Shown one piece after another: positions 25,146-32,986 of a stretch of DNA of 64,000 nt (its first letter is position 1; each line of letters opens with the position of its first letter). The notes under the pieces were generated by a model. That model saw only the letters and a list, made by a program, of their open reading frames with translations. It was not told the DNA's origin and made no database searches. Origin of the DNA: DASTFY01 sp963829955 (GTDB lineage Bacteria > Actinomycetota > Acidimicrobiia > Acidimicrobiales > Ilumatobacteraceae). The DNA lies in assembly GCA_963829955.1 (NCBI GenBank), contig CAWHKS010000010.1, positions 34,558 to 98,557 on the forward strand, read 5' to 3'. The translations under genes and the position numbers were made by a program.

Positions 25146-25961
25146 ATGGTCGAGATCACCGATGGCGACGACGAGCGCCTCGATCTCTACCGGCACCTCA
25201 CCGACGCCGATGCCCGCCGGTCGCTGGAGGCCGAGCACGGGGTCTTCGTCGTCGAGGGGGTGACCGCCATCGAACGGCTGCTGCGCTCGGATCACCGGGT
25301 GCGCTCGCTCCTCCTGCTCGCGCCGCAGGCCCGGCGGCTGAGCGGAGCAACGGCCGGTCGGGCGGTCCCCGTCTACATCGGATCCCGCGAGCTCCTGGCC
25401 GCCACGACGGGCTTCGACGTCCATCGCGGGGCGCTGGCCATCGCCGAGCGCCCCGCCGTCCCTGCGGTCGAGGACGTGCTGCCCGGTGCCCACCTCGTCG
25501 CGGTGCTGGAAGGCTTGACGGACCACGAGAACCTCGGCGCCATCGCGCGGAGCGCCCGCGCCCTCGGCGTGGACGCGCTGCTCCTCGACCCGACGTGTGC
25601 CGACCCGCTGTACCGGCGGGCGGTGCGGGTCTCGATGGGGGAGATCCTCTTCCTGCCCTGGACACGCCTCTCGCCGTGGCCGGGCGGCCTCGACCAGCTA
25701 CGGCAGGCCGGGATCACGCTCGTGGCCCTGACGCCGGCGCCGGACGCCAGGCCCATCGACGAGCTCGTCACCTCCGGACCGTCAGGCCCGATGGCCCTTC
25801 TGCTGGGCACCGAAGGCCCAGGCCTCTCCCCTGCCGCGATGGCCTCGTGCGATCTCCGTGTGCGAATCCCGGTACGGGCCGGCGTCGACTCGCTCAACGT
25901 CGGGCACGCGGCGGCCATCGCGTTCCACCTGCTGGGCCGCCGGACCCACGAGGCCCGCTGA
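25146..25961 (+). CDS. SpoU/TrmH-family RNA 2'-O-methyltransferase
   Basis: 271 residues: an N-terminal SpoU substrate-binding-like domain (about 1-100) and a C-terminal SPOUT knot with the three motifs ENLGAIARSARAL, LLGTEGPGL and SLNVGHAAAIA. It methylates a ribose in rRNA or tRNA using SAM; the exact site is unknown. Start fixed by the -10 spacing and family length. Confidence 0.9.
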   Translation: MVEITDGDDERLDLYRHLTDADARRSLEAEHGVFVVEGVTAIERLLRSDHRVRSLLLLAPQARRLSGATAGRAVPVYIGSRELLAATTGFDVHRGALAIAERPAVPAVEDVLPGAHLVAVLEGLTDHENLGAIARSARALGVDALLLDPTCADPLYRRAVRVSMGEILFLPWTRLSPWPGGLDQLRQAGITLVALTPAPDARPIDELVTSGPSGPMALLLGTEGPGLSPAAMASCDLRVRIPVRAGVDSLNVGHAAAIAFHLLGRRTHEAR

Positions 25962-25964
25962 GGT

Positions 25965-26651
25965 CTAGGACCGTTCCTCTGCCGCGGCGATGACCGCGTC
26001 GCGGTAAGGGCTCCATGCGAACCAGCGCTCGAACGTGCGCAGGCCGCGGGGCAGGCCGTCGATGGTCACCGTCCCGGCGGCGACCGCGTCGTGGAGCGAG
26101 GCGCGACCCATCCAGACCCGCTCGAGCTCCATGGCGTCGGCTCGGATCCAGATGTCCACCTCGTAGCCGGGGTCCTGCGTGCACACCGTGGCGTCCGAGC
26201 GGTCGAAGACCAGCCACGCCCGGAAGCGGTGCGGCGGGGTGAAGTCGAACTGGATGGTGGTGCGCTTCGCCGGCACCTGTTCGTGGCGGACGCGCTGGCG
26301 CATCCTCCACATGAGGAGCGGCGGATCGAGCTGGTCGGGTTCGGGGTCGCCGAAGCTCCATCGCACGGCCCACTCCCCCAGCGTCCACACCACCTCGCCG
26401 AGCTCCTTGCCCGCCGGGGTCAGCACGTAGTGAGGGACCCCGTCCTCGACGCGCCGTTCCAGGACGCCCATGCGCTCCATCCGTCGCAGTCGTTGCGCCA
26501 GCAACGTTCGTGAGATCTTGGGGATCCCGCGCTGGATGTCGTTGAAGCGTGTCGACCCGCAGAAGAGCTCGCGCACGATGAGCGGCGTCCACCGGTCGCC
26601 GATGACCTCGGTCCCCACCGCGATCGGGCAGTACTGCCCGTTGGACTCCAC
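25965..26651 (-). CDS. HxlR-family transcriptional regulator with C-terminal sterol-carrier-like domain
   Basis: 228 residues. The HxlR winged helix (1-105) has CPIAVGTEVIGDRWTPLIVREL and RFNDIQRGIPKISRTLLAQRLR. The C-terminal 110 residues resemble the SCP2-type domain often attached to actinobacterial HxlR proteins. Divergent from an acyl-CoA dehydrogenase, with two adjacent inverted repeats between them, so it probably regulates that gene and itself. Confidence 0.88.
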   Translation of the reverse strand: MESNGQYCPIAVGTEVIGDRWTPLIVRELFCGSTRFNDIQRGIPKISRTLLAQRLRRMERMGVLERRVEDGVPHYVLTPAGKELGEVVWTLGEWAVRWSFGDPEPDQLDPPLLMWRMRQRVRHEQVPAKRTTIQFDFTPPHRFRAWLVFDRSDATVCTQDPGYEVDIWIRADAMELERVWMGRASLHDAVAAGTVTIDGLPRGLRTFERWFAWSPYRDAVIAAAEERS

Positions 26652-26685
26652 CGGCCCATCATGGTCGCGGCGGCAGCCAGAGGCC

Positions 26686-26719
26686 AGTACCGATCTTGTA
26701 CTAGTCGCACGGCACGACT
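26686..26719. promoter_or_regulatory. Two abutting 17-bp inverted repeats (HxlR operator)
   Basis: AGTAC-N7-GTACT (26686-26702) followed directly by AGTCG-N7-CGACT (26703-26719). Identical geometry, different arms. They cover the region just upstream of the dehydrogenase start and face the regulator gene. Confidence 0.6.
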
Positions 26720-26737
26720 GTCCGTACCTTCCGAAGC

Positions 26738-27910
26738 ATGACGATTCTCGACGACCCCATCACCAGCACCACCGACACCCATGACTCCAGCGATCGCTTC
26801 GTGCCCTGGGCCGCCGAGCTCGGCGGCGCCATCGCAGAGCACAGCGCCCGCCACGACCGCGACGGCACGTTCGTGACGGAGGCATTCGACCTCCTGCGGT
26901 CCTCGGGCTACCTGGCCCTCCCCGTCCCCACCGAGCTCGGAGGCCACGGTGCCACGGTCGCCGAGGTCACCCGTGCTCAGGCCGAGCTCGGCCGCCACTG
27001 CGGCTCGACCGCACTGGCCTCCTCGATGCACCTCCACGTCGTGGCCACCAACGCCCACCGATGGCGGCATGGTCTGACCGGGGGCGAGCCGATGCTCAAG
27101 CGCGTGGCCAACGAGGCCATCGTCGTCGTGTCCACCGGCGGCACGGACGGTGCCCGCCCGTCCGGCACCGCGGTGCGGGTGGAGGACGGTTGGACGGTGA
27201 ACGGCCGCAAGACCTTCGCCAGCCAGGCTCCGGTGGGCGACGTCGTCTCCACCTGGTTCCCGACCGAAGGTGAGGACGAGCGGGAGATCCTCGGCATGGG
27301 CATCCCGCTGAGCGCCCCGGGCGTCGAGATGGTCGAGACGTGGGACACGCTCGGAATGCGGGGCACCGGCAGCCACGACCTCGTCTTCACGGACGTGTTC
27401 GTGGCCGACAAGCAGGTGGCCGGGCGCCGTCCATACGGCGAGCTCGATCCGCTGCTCCGGCTCATGTACATCAACGCCATGACCATCGTGGCCGGTGCCT
27501 ACTGGGGCGTCGCCGAGCAGGCGGCGACCATCGCCCTCGATGGGGCGCGGGCCAAGGCCGCCAGCGGCGGCGCGAGTGCCGCGACGGCCCGGCTGGCCGG
27601 CGCCATCGAGGCCGAGAGGGCCACGATCCGCTGGGCGATGCTCGGGCTGTTGCAGGACCTGGGCCCCGAACCCCACGACACCACGGAGAACCTGGCCGCC
27701 GTCATGCTGGCCAAGCGGGTCGTGGCCGAGCGCGGTCTGGCCGTGGCCGACTTGGCGATGGAGCTGGCCGGTGGGCCGAGCTACTTCCGCAGCCGTCCGC
27801 TGGAGCAGTGCTGGCGCGACCTGCGGGCGGCCAAGTACCACCCGTGGACGCCCGAGACGACCCTCCACCAGGTGGGCCGCCTCGCCCTGGACCTGCCCGC
27901 CGAGCCCTGA
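26738..27910 (+). CDS. Acyl-CoA dehydrogenase family protein
   Basis: 390 residues of the acyl-CoA dehydrogenase fold. N-terminal helical domain, middle beta-domain with GWTVNGRKTFAS and TLGMRGTGSHD, then the C-terminal helical bundle. The clear catalytic Glu of beta-oxidation enzymes is not obvious, so it may belong to the flavin monooxygenase-like branch. Probable target of the divergent HxlR regulator. Confidence 0.85.
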   Translation: MTILDDPITSTTDTHDSSDRFVPWAAELGGAIAEHSARHDRDGTFVTEAFDLLRSSGYLALPVPTELGGHGATVAEVTRAQAELGRHCGSTALASSMHLHVVATNAHRWRHGLTGGEPMLKRVANEAIVVVSTGGTDGARPSGTAVRVEDGWTVNGRKTFASQAPVGDVVSTWFPTEGEDEREILGMGIPLSAPGVEMVETWDTLGMRGTGSHDLVFTDVFVADKQVAGRRPYGELDPLLRLMYINAMTIVAGAYWGVAEQAATIALDGARAKAASGGASAATARLAGAIEAERATIRWAMLGLLQDLGPEPHDTTENLAAVMLAKRVVAERGLAVADLAMELAGGPSYFRSRPLEQCWRDLRAAKYHPWTPETTLHQVGRLALDLPAEP

Positions 27911-27965
27911 TCCCCGGCCCCCCGCCCGCCGGCGGTGCCCCCCGCCGCCGGTGGTGGATCGCCTC

Positions 27966-27995
27966 GCCCCCACGTGGGTCTGCCAACGTGGGGGC
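27966..27995 (+). promoter_or_regulatory. 10-bp hairpin touching the cobF start
   Basis: GCCCCCACGT, a 10-base loop, then ACGTGGGGGC, perfectly paired. The 3' arm contains the only G-rich ribosome-binding candidate and ends at the base before the cobF GTG. Folding should hide the start region, so it may control translation or end the upstream transcript. Confidence 0.5.
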
Positions 27996-28784
27996 GTGCG
28001 GCTGTTCGTGATCGGGATCGGCGCCGGCGACCCTTCGTTCGTCACGGCGCAGGCGGCCGACGCGCTCCGGGCGGTGGACGTCTTCCTGCTCCTCGACAAG
28101 GGGGAGGCCAAGGCCGAACTGGCCGAGGTGCGTAGCGATGTACTCGCCCGCTGGGTGCCGGGCGGCGGGTACAGGGTGGTCGAGATCGCCGATCCGGTCC
28201 GCGCCGGCGACCAGCCCTACGAGCAGGCCGTGGACGCGTGGCACGACGAGCGGGTCGGGCGCATCGAGCGGGCCCTCGCGGAGGAGGTCGGCAGCGAGGA
28301 GTCCGCCGGCCTCCTCGTCTGGGGTGACCCTGCGTGGTTCGACTCCACGCTGCGCCTGGTCGAGCGGCTGCGCCAGCGGGGCGTTGTCGACCTCGACTGC
28401 ACGGTCGTCCCCGGCGTGAGCAGCATCGAGGTGTTGGCGGCACGGCACGGGATCCCCGTCAACCGGGTCGGCCGCAGCGTGCTGGTGACGACCGGTCGGC
28501 GGTTGCGGGCGGACGGCCTGCCCGAGGGCGTCGACGATGCGGTCGTCATGCTGGACGGCGACACCGCGTTCACCACGTTGGTCGGCCAGGGCTTCGACAT
28601 CTACTGGGGCGCGTACCTCGCGTTGGCGGACGAGATCCTGGTGGCCGGACCGTTGGACGAGGTGGCCGACGACATCGTGCGTTGCCGGGCCGAGGCGCGC
28701 CAGCGCAAGGGCTGGATCTTCGACATCTACCTGCTCCGCCGCCAGCAGGCTGCCAGGGCGACGCGGTCAGGTGTCGACGGGTAG
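27996..28784 (+). CDS. cobF: Precorrin-6A synthase (deacetylating) CobF
   Basis: 262 residues of the tetrapyrrole methylase fold. It begins with VIGIGAGDPSFVT, and further family landmarks are LLVWGDPAWFDS, VVPGVSSIEVLAA and VMLDGD. CobF methylates C1 of precorrin-5 with loss of acetate, a step found only in the oxygen-dependent cobalamin route. GTG start. Unlike the other cob genes it stands alone on the plus strand, separated from cobA by gene remnants. Confidence 0.92.
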   Translation: MRLFVIGIGAGDPSFVTAQAADALRAVDVFLLLDKGEAKAELAEVRSDVLARWVPGGGYRVVEIADPVRAGDQPYEQAVDAWHDERVGRIERALAEEVGSEESAGLLVWGDPAWFDSTLRLVERLRQRGVVDLDCTVVPGVSSIEVLAARHGIPVNRVGRSVLVTTGRRLRADGLPEGVDDAVVMLDGDTAFTTLVGQGFDIYWGAYLALADEILVAGPLDEVADDIVRCRAEARQRKGWIFDIYLLRRQQAARATRSGVDG

Positions 28785-28915
28785 ATCCGGACAGGTGGCC
28801 CGGTACGGCGCCAGGGTGCCGATGTTGGAGGCCCACTCCTCGCGCGTCAGGTTCCGCCCGGCGACGCGGCACTCGGCGGCGGGCCACCGGGTGGGGTCGA
28901 GGTCCCGGATCTGGT
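28767..28915 (-). pseudogene. Remnant: C-terminus of an nSTAND/WD40-type protein
   Basis: Frame reads DLDPTRWPAAECRVAGRNLT, then REEWASNIGTLAPYRATC, ending at 28767. The tail NLTREEW...PYRATC is typical of large actinobacterial WD40/AfsR-like proteins. Only about 45 residues remain and the rest is missing. It overlaps the cobF 3' end by 18 bases and abuts an unrelated remnant at about 28905. Confidence 0.65.
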
Positions 28916-29345
28916 GGATCTGCGACGGGCAGCTCCTGCACCGCTACGACCCGACGACTCTCCAACGAGTCGCCACCATTGAACTGGGCATCGACTGCGG
29001 GCAGGTGTACGCCACGACCGACCTCATGGTCGCTTGGACCTACAACCAGGACGCGGGCGAATCGGGGACGACGGCGGCAGTGTTCGTCGACCCCGCCACG
29101 AACCAGGTCACACCGAGACCTCGCAGAACGCGTTCGACGGCACCGCCATCTACGTCCCGACTGTCGCCAGCCAGACTGATCCAGTGAACGGCCGTCCCGA
29201 CGTGCTCGTCATCGACCCGACGATGTTCGAGGTCACGGAGACGATCGAGACTCTCGGCGCCAACAGCACCAACGCCGCCGACGGCGCACTCTGGGTCGTC
29301 GACACCGCCTTCGGAATCCTGCAACGGTTCGATCGCGACGGTTGA
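28905..29345 (+). pseudogene. Remnant: beta-propeller (YncE/NHL-like) protein fragment
   Basis: The first part reads WWICDGQLLHRYDPTTLQRV and DLMVAWTYN. After a frame break near 29108 it continues AFDGTAIYVPTVAS, DVLVIDPTMFEVTETIET and ends FGILQRFDRDG. These are blades of a DNA- or lipid-associated propeller such as YncE. There is no start, so the N-terminal half is missing. With the opposite-strand remnant it fills the gap between cobF and cobA. Confidence 0.6.
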
Positions 29346-29367
29346 TGATGCAACCGGACCGGTGCCG

Positions 29368-30082
29368 TCAGGGTGAGCGGAGGTCGAGGCCGGCGACGTC
29401 GCCGATCACGACCGTGCTCGGCGCGCTCAGATCGTGGGCGCCGACCTCGTCCAGGCGGGTGCGGATGACCACCTGCCGCTCGGTGCAACCCCAGTGCACG
29501 GCCGTCACCGGGGTGTCGGGCGGCAGGCCTCCGGCCATGAGGCGCTTGGCGATGAGAGCCATGCGCCCAGCGCCCATCATGACGACGAGCGTGGCTCCCG
29601 TGGCCGCGTGCGCCTGCCCAGTCGACGCTCGTGTCGCCGGCCGGGTCCTCGTGGCCCGTGACCACGGTGAACGCGCCGGCGTGCCCGCGGATGGTGACCG
29701 GGATGCCGGCCGCGGCCGGCGCGGCGACGGCCGAGCTCACGCCGGGGACGACCTCGTACGGGACGCCCGCGGCCTGCAGCGCTTCGGCCTCTTCACCGCC
29801 CCGCCCGAAAACGTACGGATCACCGCCCTTGAGGCGCACGACCTCGCGACCGGCGCCGCCGTGCTGGACGAGCAGGCGGTTGATCTCGTCCTGGGAGACC
29901 CCTTCCTGGCCTGCCCGCTTGCCGACGTCGATGCAGATGCAACCAGCCCGTACGAGCTCGACCGTCGCAGCCGGGATGAGGCGGTCATGGATGAGGACGT
30001 CAGCCGCGGCCAGGAGTGTGGCGGCCCGGACGGTGAGCAGGCCGGGATCGCCGGGGCCGGCACCCACGAGATAGACGGTCAT
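29368..30082 (-). CDS. cobA: Uroporphyrinogen-III C-methyltransferase CobA (apparent frameshift)
   Basis: About 237 residues when joined. The first frame has VYLVGAGPGDPGLLTVRA, VRLKGGDPYVFGRGGEE and VVPGVSSAVAAPA. The second frame resumes with AHAATGATLVVMMGAG and ends DVAGLDLRSP. The break is near 29617 and is explained by one extra G. CobA makes precorrin-2 by methylation at C2 and C7, the entry to both cobalamin and siroheme. Its ATG overlaps the cobL stop (ATGA). Last gene of the leftward cob set. Confidence 0.88.
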
Positions 30083-31297
30083 CGACGACCCCAGCAGATG
30101 AGCACGGGGTTGAGTGGTGCCAGGCGGAACCCGGCCCCACTGGCTCCACGGCCCACCGTCACCGCCCGGTCCACGTGGACCTGGCACAAGTTCCCGAGCA
30201 GCGCGAATGCTTCGACGGCCGCGATCCAGCAGCACGAACGTGGCCACCAGCACGCCACCCGGGCGCAACCGCTCCCACGCCGCCTCCACGGCGTCGAGAC
30301 CACCGCCGCCCACGAACACCCGGTCCGGGTCGGGCAGCGCCGCGAAGACCGACGGGGCCTCGGCCTCCACGACCTCGACGCGATCGGCCACACCGGCCGC
30401 CGCGCTGTTCGTCGCCACGCGCACGGCGTCGGCCGCCGACCGCTCGACGGCGTACACCCGCAGCTCGGGCGCGATCGTCGCCGCCTCGATGCCGACCGAG
30501 CCGCTGCCCGCGCCCACGTCCCACAGCACGCCGCCGCGGGGGAGCTCGAGCTTGCCGAGCACGACGGAGCGGACCTCGGACTTCGTGATCATGCCGTCGC
30601 GGTGTTCGAACGTCGCTTCGTCCCGACCCCAGGAGATCGAAGGTCCATTGCGACGCGGCTCGGCGGCCACGACGAGGACGACCGAGAGCGGGTCGAAGCT
30701 CCCCTCGGCCAGCCCCTGGAGATCCGTGCGGAAGACAAGCTCGTCGGCCTCGCCGAGACGACTGGCCACCACCACCGAGCGGTCGCGGCACCCACGAGCG
30801 AGCAGCTCCTTCCCGAGCGTCTCAGGCGGGTTGGCGGGCGCCATGAGCACCGCCACCTTCGCCGACCGGACGACGGCGTCGACCGCCGCCTCCCACGGCC
30901 GGCCGTGGGCCGACACGACGTCGGCGTCGTCCCACGCCAAGCCGGCCGCCGCCCAGGCAAGGGACACGGACGATGGTGCGGGATGGACCTCCAGGTCCCC
31001 CGGCGCGCATCGCTCGCCCAACGCGCGCACGATGCCGAAGAAGCCAGGGTCGCCGGAGGCCAGGATGCACACGCGACAGCCGGCAACGCGGGCCGACACC
31101 GCGTCGTCCAGCGCCCGAAGGCCCACGTCGAGCTCGAGCTGCTGCTGACCGGGGACGGTCGACGCGAAACGGTCGAGGTGGCGGCGGGCGCCGACCACGA
31201 GGTCCGCGCGCTCGACCAGCCGGCGCGCCTCCGCGCCGAACACTTCTCCGCCCACGACGCCCACGACAGCGAGGGGCGGCCGGTTCACCGTGGTCAC
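30079..31297 (-). CDS. cobL: Precorrin-6Y C5,15-methyltransferase (decarboxylating) CobL (apparent frameshift)
   Basis: About 405 residues: a CbiE-type methylase (1-200) with ILASGDPGFFGI and HPAPSSVSLAW, and a CbiT-type methylase/decarboxylase with WDVGAGSGSVGIEAA and FVGGGGLDA. Near 30222 one extra G moves the frame; the true tail AVEAFALLGNLCQVHV... ends NPVLICWGRR. GTG start overlapping the cobM stop. It converts precorrin-6B to precorrin-8. Confidence 0.9.
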
Positions 31298-32070
31298 GCC
31301 TCGGTGCCCGTCGCGGCGCGGAAGCGGGTGGAGTAGCCGTCGGAGTACACGTGGCTGCACAGGTCGCCCGCACCGTCGAGCGCGGGCCCGATGAGGAACA
31401 TCGTCGTCGCGTCGAGGCCGGCCGCCCGGACGACATCGACCATGCCGCCGATCGTCGACACCAGGAGCTGCTCGCTGGGCTGGGTGACGCGGTGGCCGAT
31501 GACGACGGGGGTGTCCACGTCGTAGCCGGAGTCGCCGGCCAGGAGCTCATCGGCCAGGCGCTCCACGTGGGCCACGGAGAGGAACACCGCCATCGTCGCC
31601 CCGGCCGCGGCGAACAGGCGGATCGTCTCCCGATCGGGCACCGAGCGCTTCGTGCCGCCCGCCAGGCGGGTGAGCACGACCGACTGCGAGACGCCGGGCA
31701 CCGTGAGCTCGCAGCCGGCGGCGGCCGCCGTGGCGGACACGGACGATACGCCGGGCACGATCTCGAACGACCGGTCGTTGGCCCGGCACCAAGCCACCTG
31801 CTCGGCGACGGCGCTGTAGACGGTGGAGTCACCCGAGTGGAGTCGCACGATCGCCGTGTCGTCGGGGTGACGCGCGAACACGTCGCACACCTGTTGCAAC
31901 GTCATCGACTTCGAGTCGTGCACCTCGACCCCGTCCCGGCAGTGGTCGAGCACGGCCTCCGGCACGAGCGACGCCGCCCACACGACGACGTCGGCCGCGG
32001 CCAGCCGCTGCATGCCGCGCAGCGTGATCAGGTCGGGAGCCCCCGGACCAGCGCCGACGAAGGAGATCAC
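31294..32070 (-). CDS. cobM: Precorrin-4 C11-methyltransferase CobM
   Basis: 258 residues, intact. Methylase landmarks VGAGPGAPDLITLRG, RLHSGDSTVYS, EIVPGVSSVSATAAAAG and FLSVAHVERLADEL. It methylates C11 of precorrin-4. The GTG start at 32070 overlaps the preceding stop (GTGA), and its own stop overlaps cobL (GTGA). Confidence 0.94.
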   Translation of the reverse strand: MISFVGAGPGAPDLITLRGMQRLAAADVVVWAASLVPEAVLDHCRDGVEVHDSKSMTLQQVCDVFARHPDDTAIVRLHSGDSTVYSAVAEQVAWCRANDRSFEIVPGVSSVSATAAAAGCELTVPGVSQSVVLTRLAGGTKRSVPDRETIRLFAAAGATMAVFLSVAHVERLADELLAGDSGYDVDTPVVIGHRVTQPSEQLLVSTIGGMVDVVRAAGLDATTMFLIGPALDGAGDLCSHVYSDGYSTRFRAATGTEA

Positions 32071-32947
32071 GGTCCGCCGCCGACGAGGCTCGGACCAGGC
32101 GACGGGAACACCACGGTCGCCAGGTAGGCGATGGGCCCGTCATCGGCGTCGGCCACGGGCACGATGCGCTCGCCCGGCATCCCGGCCAGCTCAGCGACCA
32201 GACCGTCCTCGCGGCCGTGGTCCCGGGCGACGGCCTGGACGCTGGCGGCGTCGGTCGACGCCTTGTAGAGGACGACCGCGTCGCCGGCGGCCAGGTAGCG
32301 GTCGAGGTCCTCGACGCGGTCGACGACGACGAGCGCGTGACCGGGCACGCCGAGCCTCGCCCCGCGCCGGCCGCTGCCGCCTGGTAGGAGACGATGCCGG
32401 GCTCGGCCACCACGGGGAGGGGCGGGCGCTGCCGCCGCACCTCGTCGGCGAGGTCGGGGAAGACCGTGCGCTGCGAGGGATCGCCGAGCACGGCGACCGC
32501 GACCAGTTCGCCGGCGTCGGTGGCGGCGACGACGGCGTCGATGAGGTCGGTGAGGGACCGCCGCCGCTCACCGGCATCGCCGCTGATGGTGAACGGCACC
32601 CGCTGGATGCGGGTGGCCGGCGCCACTGCCCGGACGACCATCTCCGCCCGGCCGACGGATCGGGCGTCGGTCGTGGTGACGATCACCCGGTCGGCGTCCC
32701 GCAGCACAGCGTGGGCGCTCCGGGTGACGAGGCCCGGATCCCCCGGGCCGACGCCGACGCCCACCAGCGACGGGCGGTCGTGGCTGGGCAGGCGCACCTC
32801 TTCCTCCCGTGCCGGCGCACCGCTACCGGCCAGGAGTCGCTCGATGGCCTGGCGCACGAGTTGGGCCTCCGACCGGCCGCTGCGGGCCGCCAGACCGGCC
32901 AGCTCAGCCTTCAGCGGCTCGGGCAGGTAGATCGAGGACTTGTGCAC
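32067..32947 (-). CDS. Ribbon-helix-helix domain fused to a CobI-like tetrapyrrole methylase (apparent frameshift)
   Basis: About 290 residues. Residues 1-50 (VHKSSIYLPEPLKAELAGLA, then SEAQLVRQAIERLL) form a MetJ/CopG-type ribbon-helix-helix domain. From about residue 60 a methylase domain follows with LVGVGVGPGDPGLVTRS, VAVLGDPSQRTVF and AEPGIVSYQAAAAG. After a break near 32360 the second frame resumes at ARLGVPGHALVVVD and ends SPGPSLVGGGP. A canonical CobI is present separately at 36.7 kb, so this is a paralogue whose N-terminal DNA-binding domain suggests a regulatory role. GTG start. Confidence 0.8.
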
Positions 32948-32954
32948 CGCGGCG

Positions 32955-32986
32955 ACGCTAGCCCGTATAGGGCAGACGTAGGGCAG
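32955..32986 (-). promoter_or_regulatory. Promoter of the RHH-methylase with tandem CTGCCCTA half-sites
   Basis: On the minus strand CTGCCCTA-CGT-CTGCCCTA (complement of 32968-32986; repeat unit 11 bp) is followed 7 bases later by a -10-like TAGCGT (complement of 32955-32960), itself 7 bases before the GTG. The site lies in the last codons of cobB and its 11-bp intergenic gap. The same half-site recurs at the cobO/cobG promoter. Confidence 0.55.

Noticed and set aside
27911..27995. Second cobalamin riboswitch before cobF
   Set aside because: None of the conserved B12-box segments (GCCACTG, GCCAGGAGACC) is present; only a simple hairpin is.
28767..29345. Insertion sequence or transposon between cobF and cobA
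   Set aside because: No transposase motif, no terminal inverted repeats and no target duplication could be seen; only gene remnants.
30079..31297. Separate cbiE and cbiT genes
   Set aside because: Both domains are in one continuous frame, so this is a fused CobL; the late break only affects the C-terminal tail.
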